A stretch of 64,000 bases of DNA from Oscillospiraceae bacterium. GTDB lineage: Bacteria; Bacillota; Clostridia; Oscillospirales; Ruminococcaceae. Made by a program: the position numbers and the translations under genes. The notes beneath the pieces are model-generated. The model searched no databases. It saw only the letters and a program-made list of their open reading frames with translations, and had not been told where the DNA came from. The stretch covers positions 128,263 to 192,262 of the forward strand of contig JAUNSK010000003.1 of assembly GCA_030539275.1 (NCBI GenBank). The letters are read 5' to 3'. Of this stretch, positions 52,428 to 60,258 are shown piece after piece; the first letter of the stretch is position 1; every line of letters begins with the position of its first letter.

Positions 52428-55043
52428 TTAATGCTGCTGTGTCAGAGTCTTGTCGGAACTGGAAATAAGAACCTGAGTTTTTTCTGAATATGATCTGAAA
52501 AAGTCAAGTTTTGCTTTTGATATGCTGTCATCTGACTGTCTTATAAATGCATCATCAATGATGAACGGCATTGATGTATTGTTGTCAGAAATAAGTTCAA
52601 CAAATGCCATGCGCATTGCAAGATACAGTGAATTAAGAGTTTTGTCAGCTGACTGTGTGCTGTCAGCCGGCATTTTCATAATGTTGTCTGCTGCCATTTT
52701 CAGATCATCCTCAGATGCGATCTCAGGAACAGGTTTTCCTGGATTAAGCTTTTTGAAAATATCTGAGATCCTTGTTATCAGTACTTCTTTATGATCTTTT
52801 TTAAAGCTTCTGAGTGATTCATCAAGTGTTTCCGATACTATTGTTTTTATATTCTGCTTGTTTTCGAGTACAACCAGAGCATTCTGAAGGGCGGTCAGTC
52901 TCTTGTCAGTACATGCAACATTAAGACTGTCCTTGTACTGTAGTTTAAGATTTGTAACAGCATTTATGTATTCATCTTTGGTACGAAGTGATTCGTTAAG
53001 AGTTTTATTTGCCTTGTCCTGAAGTTTGATAAACTGTTCAGGTGTAAGCTTAACGGCATTTTTCTTTGAGTTGAGTTTAAAGATCTTTTCTTCAAGTGCT
53101 TTGATCTTAATCTTTAACTTAAAGCTCTCAGAATCAGATTTATCCTTGTTGTTATATGCTAATAGCTTGCTGTTGAGCTCATTGATCGAGTTTTCAAGAG
53201 CTACAGCCTTTTCCATATAATCAAGAGCTTCACTGATTGATGATATCTGTGAAAGACTCTTGACAGATGAAAACAGTTTATCACACATTGTCTTATTTTC
53301 ATTATCACAGTTGACGATGCTGTCTTCAATTTTTTTCAGCTGATCCTTAAAAGCAAAGAAGCGTGGGTCAGGAGGCGTGATCTTTGCTTCCTCAAGGCTT
53401 TTCTGTTTCTGATAAAAGTTGAGGTTTTCCTTGGTCTGAAGGATCCTCTTGCCAAGCTTTTCAATCTCTTCCTTAAGGGATTTTTCTGTATCGAGAAGTT
53501 TCTTGTACTTATCTTTTTCAGATTCAACTTTATATCTGTGGCCGTCTTTTTCTGTGCTGTATTTATTTTTTATGCCTCGCATTTCACGCTCGGCGTCTCT
53601 GAGATTGTTCTCATTTACACGTGCAAGCTTGTTCTTCTTGGATTTTGTCAGCCTGTCGCAGATTGCATAGACTACAGAGGCGATAACTGCACAGATTATT
53701 ACAACCATTACGATGTTGTTAAGAAAAACTATAAGCAGAAGTGCAAGCGCAATAGTAAGAAACAGTGAAAGGATAAAGTTTGAACTTAGTTTAGGAGGTT
53801 CTGTATTGACAAGTTCACTTGCATTATGGAGTTTTTCTTCTGCAAGAAGTATACGGTGCTGAGAGATCTCTTCAAAATGTGAGTACTCATTTTCAGCTGT
53901 TTTGAGTCTGTACTTGGCGTCAGTTATCTTCTCGTGAAGTTTGATAAGTTCCTGCTGCTTTTCGTTTGACAGGTTCTGGAGCTGACGGACAGAATAGGAT
54001 ATATCTGATATCTGACTCTTGGCTTCACAGATAGTATCAAGTATTTCTGCATTGTCCTGCGGAATATACTTGTTTACCTCGGCACTGACACTCGCTCTGG
54101 AAGCATCAAGACTTTTGCGTATTTCGATGTTCTCATTTATAGCACTATAGATGCTTTTGCATTCGTTGAACACTTCTTTGTTTCTGTCAGCCCTCATGTT
54201 ATGAAATTCAGAAGATTTTTTTTCATATGAATCTGAAATATCAAGGAAATTATCATGAGAAATTTCTGATTTTTTAAGCTGTTCAAGTTCTGCAAGCAGT
54301 TCCTGTACTTTAATATCAGTATTTAACTTTTCACACTGTTCATTGATCTTGTCAAATTTTTTCTTCAGTGCTATGCAGTCATGCTGCTCTTTTAATTTTG
54401 TGGTTTCCTCAATACGTGCCTGATTGAGTTCACTTCTCAGTGAAGAGATCTGAAGATTCTTTTCACGTATTCTGGAACTGAGCATTTCATATTTGCCGGA
54501 CAGTTCATTTGAATCAAGCCGCGAGCATATTTTTTTATACGAAGTTTTCTCATCACCTGAAGAAACAAAATTTATAAGCATCTCTGTAAGAAGATCTGAA
54601 ACGGACAGCTTTGAATCAGTTGGTATGATCAGCGGCAAAATATATATACAGCGCTCAAAATCATACTGTGTAATTGAGAGAAGCAAAGATCCCGGTGTTT
54701 CATTTTCAGGTACTGAAATTTCTTTATCTGAAGAAAGATCTGTGATCTTTATAGTATCCTCGGCTACTGTTGAAGAAAAGGTTCGTTCTATAGAATATGA
54801 AACATTGTTGATTTCAAGTGTAAGACATCCGGCCATTGCCATGCCGTTGGTCGGTTCATATCTGAATCGTATGCTGTTTTTATCAGCCTGTGAAGCTCCG
54901 AACAGCATTATAGTCAGAAAATTGACAAGAGCGATCTGATCAATGTCACTGTCTTTTCTGATAATACTGAAACTGTTTTCCGGTTCTATGCTGAAGTCAC
55001 TGATATTTCCGAAATTTTTAATGTATATTCTTTTAATCTTCAT
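52428..55043 (-). CDS. YhaN/SbcC-like coiled-coil protein with degenerate ATPase motifs
   Basis: 871 residues. The N-terminus follows the YhaN/SbcC pattern (MKIKRIYIKNFGNISDFSIE, then FLTIMLFGAS) but where Walker A should be, the sequence reads FSIIRKDSDIDQIALV with no GxxxxGK[ST]. Long coiled coils (about 185-400 and 460-720) flank a hydrophobic hairpin (about 412-455), as in YhaN. The C-terminus keeps a Walker B-like MPFIIDDAF (about 834-842), but the ABC signature (LSxGT) is replaced by SADKTLNSLYL. So it probably does not hydrolyse ATP normally. Its start overlaps the SbcD/YhaO-like nuclease gene by 11 bp; the two should form a complex at the membrane. Confidence 0.82.
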   Translation of the reverse strand: MKIKRIYIKNFGNISDFSIEPENSFSIIRKDSDIDQIALVNFLTIMLFGASQADKNSIRFRYEPTNGMAMAGCLTLEINNVSYSIERTFSSTVAEDTIKITDLSSDKEISVPENETPGSLLLSITQYDFERCIYILPLIIPTDSKLSVSDLLTEMLINFVSSGDEKTSYKKICSRLDSNELSGKYEMLSSRIREKNLQISSLRSELNQARIEETTKLKEQHDCIALKKKFDKINEQCEKLNTDIKVQELLAELEQLKKSEISHDNFLDISDSYEKKSSEFHNMRADRNKEVFNECKSIYSAINENIEIRKSLDASRASVSAEVNKYIPQDNAEILDTICEAKSQISDISYSVRQLQNLSNEKQQELIKLHEKITDAKYRLKTAENEYSHFEEISQHRILLAEEKLHNASELVNTEPPKLSSNFILSLFLTIALALLLIVFLNNIVMVVIICAVIASVVYAICDRLTKSKKNKLARVNENNLRDAEREMRGIKNKYSTEKDGHRYKVESEKDKYKKLLDTEKSLKEEIEKLGKRILQTKENLNFYQKQKSLEEAKITPPDPRFFAFKDQLKKIEDSIVNCDNENKTMCDKLFSSVKSLSQISSISEALDYMEKAVALENSINELNSKLLAYNNKDKSDSESFKLKIKIKALEEKIFKLNSKKNAVKLTPEQFIKLQDKANKTLNESLRTKDEYINAVTNLKLQYKDSLNVACTDKRLTALQNALVVLENKQNIKTIVSETLDESLRSFKKDHKEVLITRISDIFKKLNPGKPVPEIASEDDLKMAADNIMKMPADSTQSADKTLNSLYLAMRMAFVELISDNNTSMPFIIDDAFIRQSDDSISKAKLDFFRSYSEKTQVLISSSDKTLTQQH

Positions 55044-56172
55044 TGAATCCTACCTCACCGTCAAAAGCTTTTAATCCGAGATAAAGAGCATTTTCATAGG
55101 TTGCCTTATCAGATTCATTTGTGCACAGCTGCATTTTCTTGAGCATTTTCTGAACAAAAATACCTTTCAGTGAAAAATCTGATGCAAGTGCGCTGATATT
55201 TATATCAGGGCGTGAATTGTTCTCTACTGTAACGTAATACAGTGAATCGGAGAGATCAAGAGCTATTGATTTTGAATCAGGTAAAAAACCTTCGGGGTAT
55301 TTTCCGGTAAGAGTTATTTTATATAAGTTTTCTGCAAAATTTTCAGGATAGAGATGCTCAAGTTTTTTAATAATAGCGTTTTTAATCTGATTGTTTGAAG
55401 TAAGTGAAGTAATATCAAAGCTTACATCCGCAAAAATTCTGCTGCTTGTATTGATAAAGTTAAGTTTAACATTTCCTTTGGATACCTCACCGATATAAAC
55501 GCCTTTTTTTCCGGTTTCATCAAAGCCGTTTCCGTCAGGTGTTCCGGAGTATGCATAGTATGTATTGCCGGCTTTCTGGATTTCGGAAGCTTTATGAATA
55601 TGACCCAGGGCCACATAGTCAAAGCCGGACGAGCTCAGCTGTTTTACAGTTATAGGATTATACATGCTGGTCTGATTATCTGTAACAATGTCACCATGAT
55701 AGATCAGAATATTTATCATGTCGTCATCCGGAACAGAAAAACTGTTGTTATTTTTATTCTGATAGCTGCTGATAAATGAAGAGCCGTAAAGACGAAGATT
55801 TTTTTCCGGAATCTCTATCATCGAATAGCTGCTGAAAAAAATGATAACATTCCTTGACCAGTCCTCATCACTGTACGGTGAATCAACAGCATAATAATCA
55901 TGATTTCCGGCTACAATTGCAACAGTAAGTGCCGGGACAGCTGCAAACATTTTCTTGACTGCTGATACTATATTAATATCTGCATGATTGCTGTCAAAAA
56001 GGTCGCCGGCTATAATAAGAAGATCTGTCATGTTGGTACTGCATAAATTAACGATACGCTGAAGTGTATTCAGAACTTCAAGTTTCCTGTTTTTAGCCTT
56101 GCTTTTCAGAAATGATAACTCAGCGCACAGGTGAAGGTCAGAACAATGCAGAATCTTTATTTTGTCGGACAT
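55033..56172 (-). CDS. YhaO/SbcD-like metallophosphoesterase
   Basis: 379 residues. All calcineurin-type motifs are present: LHCSDLHLC (DxH), IIAGDLFDSNH (GDxxD), VAGNHDYY (GNHD), IYHGDIV and VALGHIHKAS (GHxH). The layout is that of SbcD/Mre11 DNA nucleases, most like B. subtilis YhaO, which pairs with YhaN. AAGGAGG lies before the ATG. It is first in a two-gene operon with the coiled-coil protein, whose ATPase motifs are lost, so the nuclease may act without the usual ATP gating. Confidence 0.9.
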   Translation of the reverse strand: MSDKIKILHCSDLHLCAELSFLKSKAKNRKLEVLNTLQRIVNLCSTNMTDLLIIAGDLFDSNHADINIVSAVKKMFAAVPALTVAIVAGNHDYYAVDSPYSDEDWSRNVIIFFSSYSMIEIPEKNLRLYGSSFISSYQNKNNNSFSVPDDDMINILIYHGDIVTDNQTSMYNPITVKQLSSSGFDYVALGHIHKASEIQKAGNTYYAYSGTPDGNGFDETGKKGVYIGEVSKGNVKLNFINTSSRIFADVSFDITSLTSNNQIKNAIIKKLEHLYPENFAENLYKITLTGKYPEGFLPDSKSIALDLSDSLYYVTVENNSRPDINISALASDFSLKGIFVQKMLKKMQLCTNESDKATYENALYLGLKAFDGEVGFNED

Positions 56173-56229
56173 ATAAATCCTCCTTGATGTTATGTTTAAC
56201 TAAGAGTTTTTCTCATTTCTTACCGTATT

Positions 56230-56258
56230 ATTATATCACATATTTATTTTCAAGTAAA
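56230..56258 (-). promoter_or_regulatory. Sigma-A promoter of the yhaO/yhaN-like operon
   Basis: Minus strand TTTACT (56258-56253), 17-bp spacer, TATAAT (56235-56230), about 60 bp before the start. Confidence 0.6.
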
Positions 56259-56339
56259 GATGTTTTTAAATTACAAAATACTTACAAATTACTGACTTTT
56301 TTTATGATATATAACCGTTTCAAGTATTTGACTTATTTA

Positions 56340-56368
56340 TTGACAAAGACTAAATAATGTTATATAAT
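56340..56368 (+). promoter_or_regulatory. Sigma-A promoter of the TerY-P operon
   Basis: TTGACA (56340-56345), 17-bp spacer, TATAAT (56363-56368): full consensus. The leader to 56517 is about 140 bases, AT-rich, with no recognised structure. Confidence 0.82.
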
Positions 56369-56516
56369 AAATAAAATCTATGTATTATGTATATGCAATA
56401 TATATAATCAGCTCACATGAACCTAAAATCTGTATATATTTTTTGTACAATAAGGTTTATGACGGTAAATAGATTTTAGTTAAATAAACAACAACATGGA
56501 TGGAGATGGATGAAAA

Positions 56517-57158
56517 ATGTCAGACTTTACAAGGAGACTGCCTGTATACCTGCTTCTCGATACTTCAGGTTCTATGAATGGTGAACCTATCGAGGCGGTA
56601 AGACAAGGCGTAAAGGCATTATTAATGGAACTCAGAAGTGATCCGCAGGCACTTGAAACTGCTTATCTGTCAGTTATAACTTTTGACAGCATAGCAAGAC
56701 AGGTATGCCCTCTGACGGAACTTATGGAATTTAAGGAACCGGACCTGAACGCTAACGGTATCACATCACTTGGTGCAGCTCTGAGACTGCTGAGTGAATG
56801 CATTGATGCTGAAGTTCGTAAGTCAAGTCCTCAGCAGAAGGGCGACTGGAAGCCTCTGGTTTTCATTCTTACAGACGGCGCACCGACAGATGAATGGGAG
56901 TCAGCTGTAACAGAACTCAGGGCAGCAAAACCTGCAAATATTATTGCATGTGCTGCAGGAGCTCAGGCAGATACTTCAGTACTCAAGAAGATAACTGACA
57001 ACGTTCTTATGATGAACAGTCTTTCAGCAGGAGACCTTGCACAGTTCTTTGCATGGGTATCCGGTTCTATAAAAATGTCATCAGGCAGTATAGATGCAAT
57101 GCCGGGTGAGGCAATCCAGCTTCCGGCACCTCCTCAGGGATTCGTTATAGTACCGTAA
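56517..57158 (+). CDS. TerY-like von Willebrand A protein
   Basis: 213 residues, a single vWA domain with intact MIDAS: VYLLLDTSGSMNGEP (DxSxS, about 8-22), the Thr in ITSLGAAL (about 82-89) and the Asp in LTDGAPTDEW (about 120). This is the TerY type found as the first member of the TerY-P triad with a PP2C phosphatase and a kinase, exactly the two genes that follow (34 and 11 bp gaps). It likely serves as a metal-dependent scaffold binding those enzymes and TerD. GGAGATGG precedes the ATG. Confidence 0.92.
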   Translation: MSDFTRRLPVYLLLDTSGSMNGEPIEAVRQGVKALLMELRSDPQALETAYLSVITFDSIARQVCPLTELMEFKEPDLNANGITSLGAALRLLSECIDAEVRKSSPQQKGDWKPLVFILTDGAPTDEWESAVTELRAAKPANIIACAAGAQADTSVLKKITDNVLMMNSLSAGDLAQFFAWVSGSIKMSSGSIDAMPGEAIQLPAPPQGFVIVP

Positions 57159-57192
57159 GCCGCATCTAAATTGATTATAGGCTGGTGATGAT

Positions 57193-58755
57193 TTGAATAT
57201 GATTGACAATCTTCTGAATGCACTCAGAAAAATCGGGGTGACCGATATCCCGCTTGATATGCTGAGTATATCAGAAAACGTACAGCAGGCACAGGAATTA
57301 CTTGATAAAATAAATAATTCAGAAATATGCAATGTTACAGATCTGGTATCCTATTTCGGAAAGATACCGGATAAAAAATATGAAAAGATGTTCAGCAATT
57401 CTATTACAGTTGTTGACGTCGATCCCAGTGAACTCAGGAGCATCAGTGATGAAAAGGAAAACGTCATTGATGAACCTGCTGTTTCAGATCATGAAGATCT
57501 GAAACAGCAGGAAACGATCCGGGATGATGAAAAGAAACCTGAAGCTTCATCAGAAGCGGCACCGAAGAACGTTATGGACAAAACTTCTGTGCTGTGGAAA
57601 TACAAGCCTGTTCCGGAGGATGATCCTGAACCATACCCTGAGTACGTAAAAAAATATGAAAAAATGCAGGGAAGCTGTGTAACAGCAGCAAGGGTAAGAG
57701 GCAGAAAACATAAGCATGAAGGAACAAACTGTGATGACTGGTTTGAAACTTCATCATCCGGAAACTGGACGATTGCAGCTGTTTCAGATGGTGCTGGTTC
57801 CAGAAAGTTTTCACGTATCGGTGCGAAGGAATCCTGCACCAGTGCGGTTGCGTATATCAAAGAAACACTCGCAGGCAGTGCAGCCAAAGCCCTTGAACAT
57901 AACCTCAGCCTCCCTATGAATGATCCTGAATTTATGGCAGGGTGCAGCTTTTTTGCTCAGCTTATTCAGGATTCGGTGCAGAAAGCATTTGAGTCTCTTG
58001 AAAATGCATATAATGACCGTCAGGCAAAGTTTGAATATTTAAAGCTGCTTGGAAGGGATATGGATATTAAGGATTTAGCTTGTACGCTCCTTATATGTAT
58101 GATACTTCCTGTTAAGGTAAATAATAAACAGGAGCATTTTGTACTGTCATGCCAGATAGGGGACGGAATGATATGTTCTGTAAACTCCAGGGCCGGCTCA
58201 GACAGTGCTCTGAAACTTCTTGGTGAAGCTGACAGCGGAGAATATTCAGGCGAAACAGATTTTATCACTTCTGAAGCTGCAAGACGCAGAGAATCGCTTA
58301 TGGGCAAGACAAAGATCATGCGCGGCGCAGTTACGGACATATTACTTATGACTGACGGAGTTGCAGACGACTATTTTCCGAATGATCCTCAGCTGCTGAG
58401 ATTTGAAATTGATCTGATGCTCAACGGAATCATCAGACCGCGTGATACCGAGAATACCGTTGATAAGGAAACAGCAGAGAAAATACCTCAGCCGGTTTGT
58501 TATCCATGGGTAAATGACAACGAAGTAAAGGTTGCTTCAGCTTATGCATCAAGAGTAGCCGGAAGCTTGTCCATATCAGTAAAGGAACTCTGGGATAAAC
58601 CGGAGATCATAAAAGCTGCAGGTCTGGAGGCAGCCGGATGTGATCTGCCTGTAAGTCCGGATGAGAGACTGCAGAGATGGCTTGATAATTACTCAGAGAG
58701 AGGATCATTTGATGACCGTACTGCTGTAGTAATCTCTCTTAACTGCGATAAGTGA
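57193..58755 (+). CDS. PP2C-type protein phosphatase of the TerY-P triad
   Basis: 520 residues. The N-terminal ~150 are variable (an acidic, helix-rich segment) and not recognised. The PP2C domain spans about 155-515: AAVSDGAGSRKFSRIGAKES (metal-binding Asp), ILLMTDGVADDYF and SFDDRTAVVIS. This phosphatase would reverse phosphorylation by the kinase encoded 11 bp downstream. The start could be TTG 57193 or ATG 57199; GGTG favours the first. It is the second gene of the Ter operon. Confidence 0.9.
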   Translation: MNMIDNLLNALRKIGVTDIPLDMLSISENVQQAQELLDKINNSEICNVTDLVSYFGKIPDKKYEKMFSNSITVVDVDPSELRSISDEKENVIDEPAVSDHEDLKQQETIRDDEKKPEASSEAAPKNVMDKTSVLWKYKPVPEDDPEPYPEYVKKYEKMQGSCVTAARVRGRKHKHEGTNCDDWFETSSSGNWTIAAVSDGAGSRKFSRIGAKESCTSAVAYIKETLAGSAAKALEHNLSLPMNDPEFMAGCSFFAQLIQDSVQKAFESLENAYNDRQAKFEYLKLLGRDMDIKDLACTLLICMILPVKVNNKQEHFVLSCQIGDGMICSVNSRAGSDSALKLLGEADSGEYSGETDFITSEAARRRESLMGKTKIMRGAVTDILLMTDGVADDYFPNDPQLLRFEIDLMLNGIIRPRDTENTVDKETAEKIPQPVCYPWVNDNEVKVASAYASRVAGSLSISVKELWDKPEIIKAAGLEAAGCDLPVSPDERLQRWLDNYSERGSFDDRTAVVISLNCDK

Positions 58756-58766
58756 GGTTATAATAT

Positions 58767-60245
58767 ATGAGCAGACTTGGCAGGGCTCTTCTTTCAGACG
58801 GAAATGAAATTGAATATGTTATAACAGATAATCCGCCCCGCGGAGGAATGAAATACACATATTTTACACCAGACAAATCATACGTAATCCAGTTTTTCAA
58901 CAACAGGGAGGATGCTGAGGACCCTCAGCTCCAGGAACGAATCAAGGCTATAATCGGCAAATACAATCCAACCCTGTCAGAAGCACACGGCGGTGCAAAC
59001 GGAAACGATGAACTTACAGCAGCATATTTTGCAAAACGGTTCTGCTGGCCTGTAGCTATAGTAGTCAGGCCTGAATTCGGCATTGTATGCCCCGCGTATC
59101 CTCCGAACTTTTTCTTTGATGCAAATGCTTCTCAGATACTTAAGCTTCAGGGGAAGGATAAGAAAAGCAACTGGTTTACAAACAAAAACAGAAAGTATCT
59201 CAACAGTCAGGAACTCGGAAATTTCAGATCGATGCTGCAGATGTCACTGCTGCTTGCAAGATCCCTGAGACGTATGCATCAGGCGGGACTTGCACATTCA
59301 GATCTGTCATTCAACAATGTGCTTATAGACCCGAAGTCAGGAACATGTGTAATAATTGATATCGATTCACTGGTTGTTCCCGGACTGTTTCCTCCTGAAG
59401 TTATAGGAACAAGGGGTTATGTAGCACCGGAAGTACTTGAAACACTCGGACTGCCTAATGATAAAAGAAATTTTCCGGGACTGTATACGGATCTTCATTC
59501 AATGGCAGTTCTGATATATGAGTATATTTTTTTAAGACATCCTCTTATGGGGCCGAAAATATATTCACAGGACGCCGAACAGGATGATTATCTCGGACTT
59601 GGAAAACTGGCAACATTTATAGAAGACCCCGATGATACATCAAACCGTCCGGATTCTCTTGATGTGAAAATCAGCGACATGGGTCCTTACCTTGAGCAGC
59701 TGTTTATCAGATCTCTGTCAAAGGGGCTTCATTCACCTGATCTGAGACCGACAGCCATGGAATGGGAAAACGGTCTTGTCAAGACGTGGAACATGCTTCA
59801 CAGCTGTTCAAATCCTAACTGCGAAAAAAAATATTTTATTATGCATGACATGAAAAATCCTGTATGTCCGTTCTGCAGAACAAGGGTGAAGGACAAAACG
59901 CTTCTGAGACTGTCATTTATGACACAGAGAAGAGGCAGCAGCGGAAGATGGTTCAAGACAGCAGATCTTGTCGCTGAAAATAATACACCGATCTGTCTGT
60001 GGGATCTGTATGCAAATGTGTTTCCTGATGAGAAAACATCTGACCGCAGTGTTAAGGCATATATAAGATATTGCGACGGCCAGTATTATCTTGTTAATCT
60101 GGGACAGAACAACCTGTTGTCGCCGCGTGGAAATCTTGTACCGATAGGGTATTCGGTTCAGCTCCAGGATGGAATGATATTCCGTCTGGTACGGGATGAA
60201 AACAGTCACCTGATAAAGGTGGATATGTTTGAAAATAATAAATAA
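58767..60245 (+). CDS. Ser/Thr kinase of the TerY-P triad with zinc ribbon and FHA-like tail
   Basis: 492 residues. Kinase core: catalytic loop LAHSDLSFNNVLID (HxDLxxxN, about 173-186) and, at the DFG position, IIDIDSLVV (Asp kept, Phe-Gly replaced), then GTRGYVAPEVLE. After the kinase (about 350) a zinc ribbon is seen, CSNPNCEKKY with CPFCRTRV, followed by a C-terminal ~100-residue beta domain that resembles FHA (YYLVNLGQNNLL, VQLQDGMIFRL). A kinase linked to its own phospho-reader fits a signalling triad with the vWA protein and PP2C phosphatase upstream. Targets may include TerD proteins; inferred. Confidence 0.9.
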   Translation: MSRLGRALLSDGNEIEYVITDNPPRGGMKYTYFTPDKSYVIQFFNNREDAEDPQLQERIKAIIGKYNPTLSEAHGGANGNDELTAAYFAKRFCWPVAIVVRPEFGIVCPAYPPNFFFDANASQILKLQGKDKKSNWFTNKNRKYLNSQELGNFRSMLQMSLLLARSLRRMHQAGLAHSDLSFNNVLIDPKSGTCVIIDIDSLVVPGLFPPEVIGTRGYVAPEVLETLGLPNDKRNFPGLYTDLHSMAVLIYEYIFLRHPLMGPKIYSQDAEQDDYLGLGKLATFIEDPDDTSNRPDSLDVKISDMGPYLEQLFIRSLSKGLHSPDLRPTAMEWENGLVKTWNMLHSCSNPNCEKKYFIMHDMKNPVCPFCRTRVKDKTLLRLSFMTQRRGSSGRWFKTADLVAENNTPICLWDLYANVFPDEKTSDRSVKAYIRYCDGQYYLVNLGQNNLLSPRGNLVPIGYSVQLQDGMIFRLVRDENSHLIKVDMFENNK

Positions 60246-60258
60246 CAAGGAGATTGTA

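Noticed and set aside
54493-54939. A 148-codon plus-strand frame opposite the YhaN-like gene
   Set aside because: Ser-rich low-complexity translation of the coiled-coil gene's reverse strand; no start signal.
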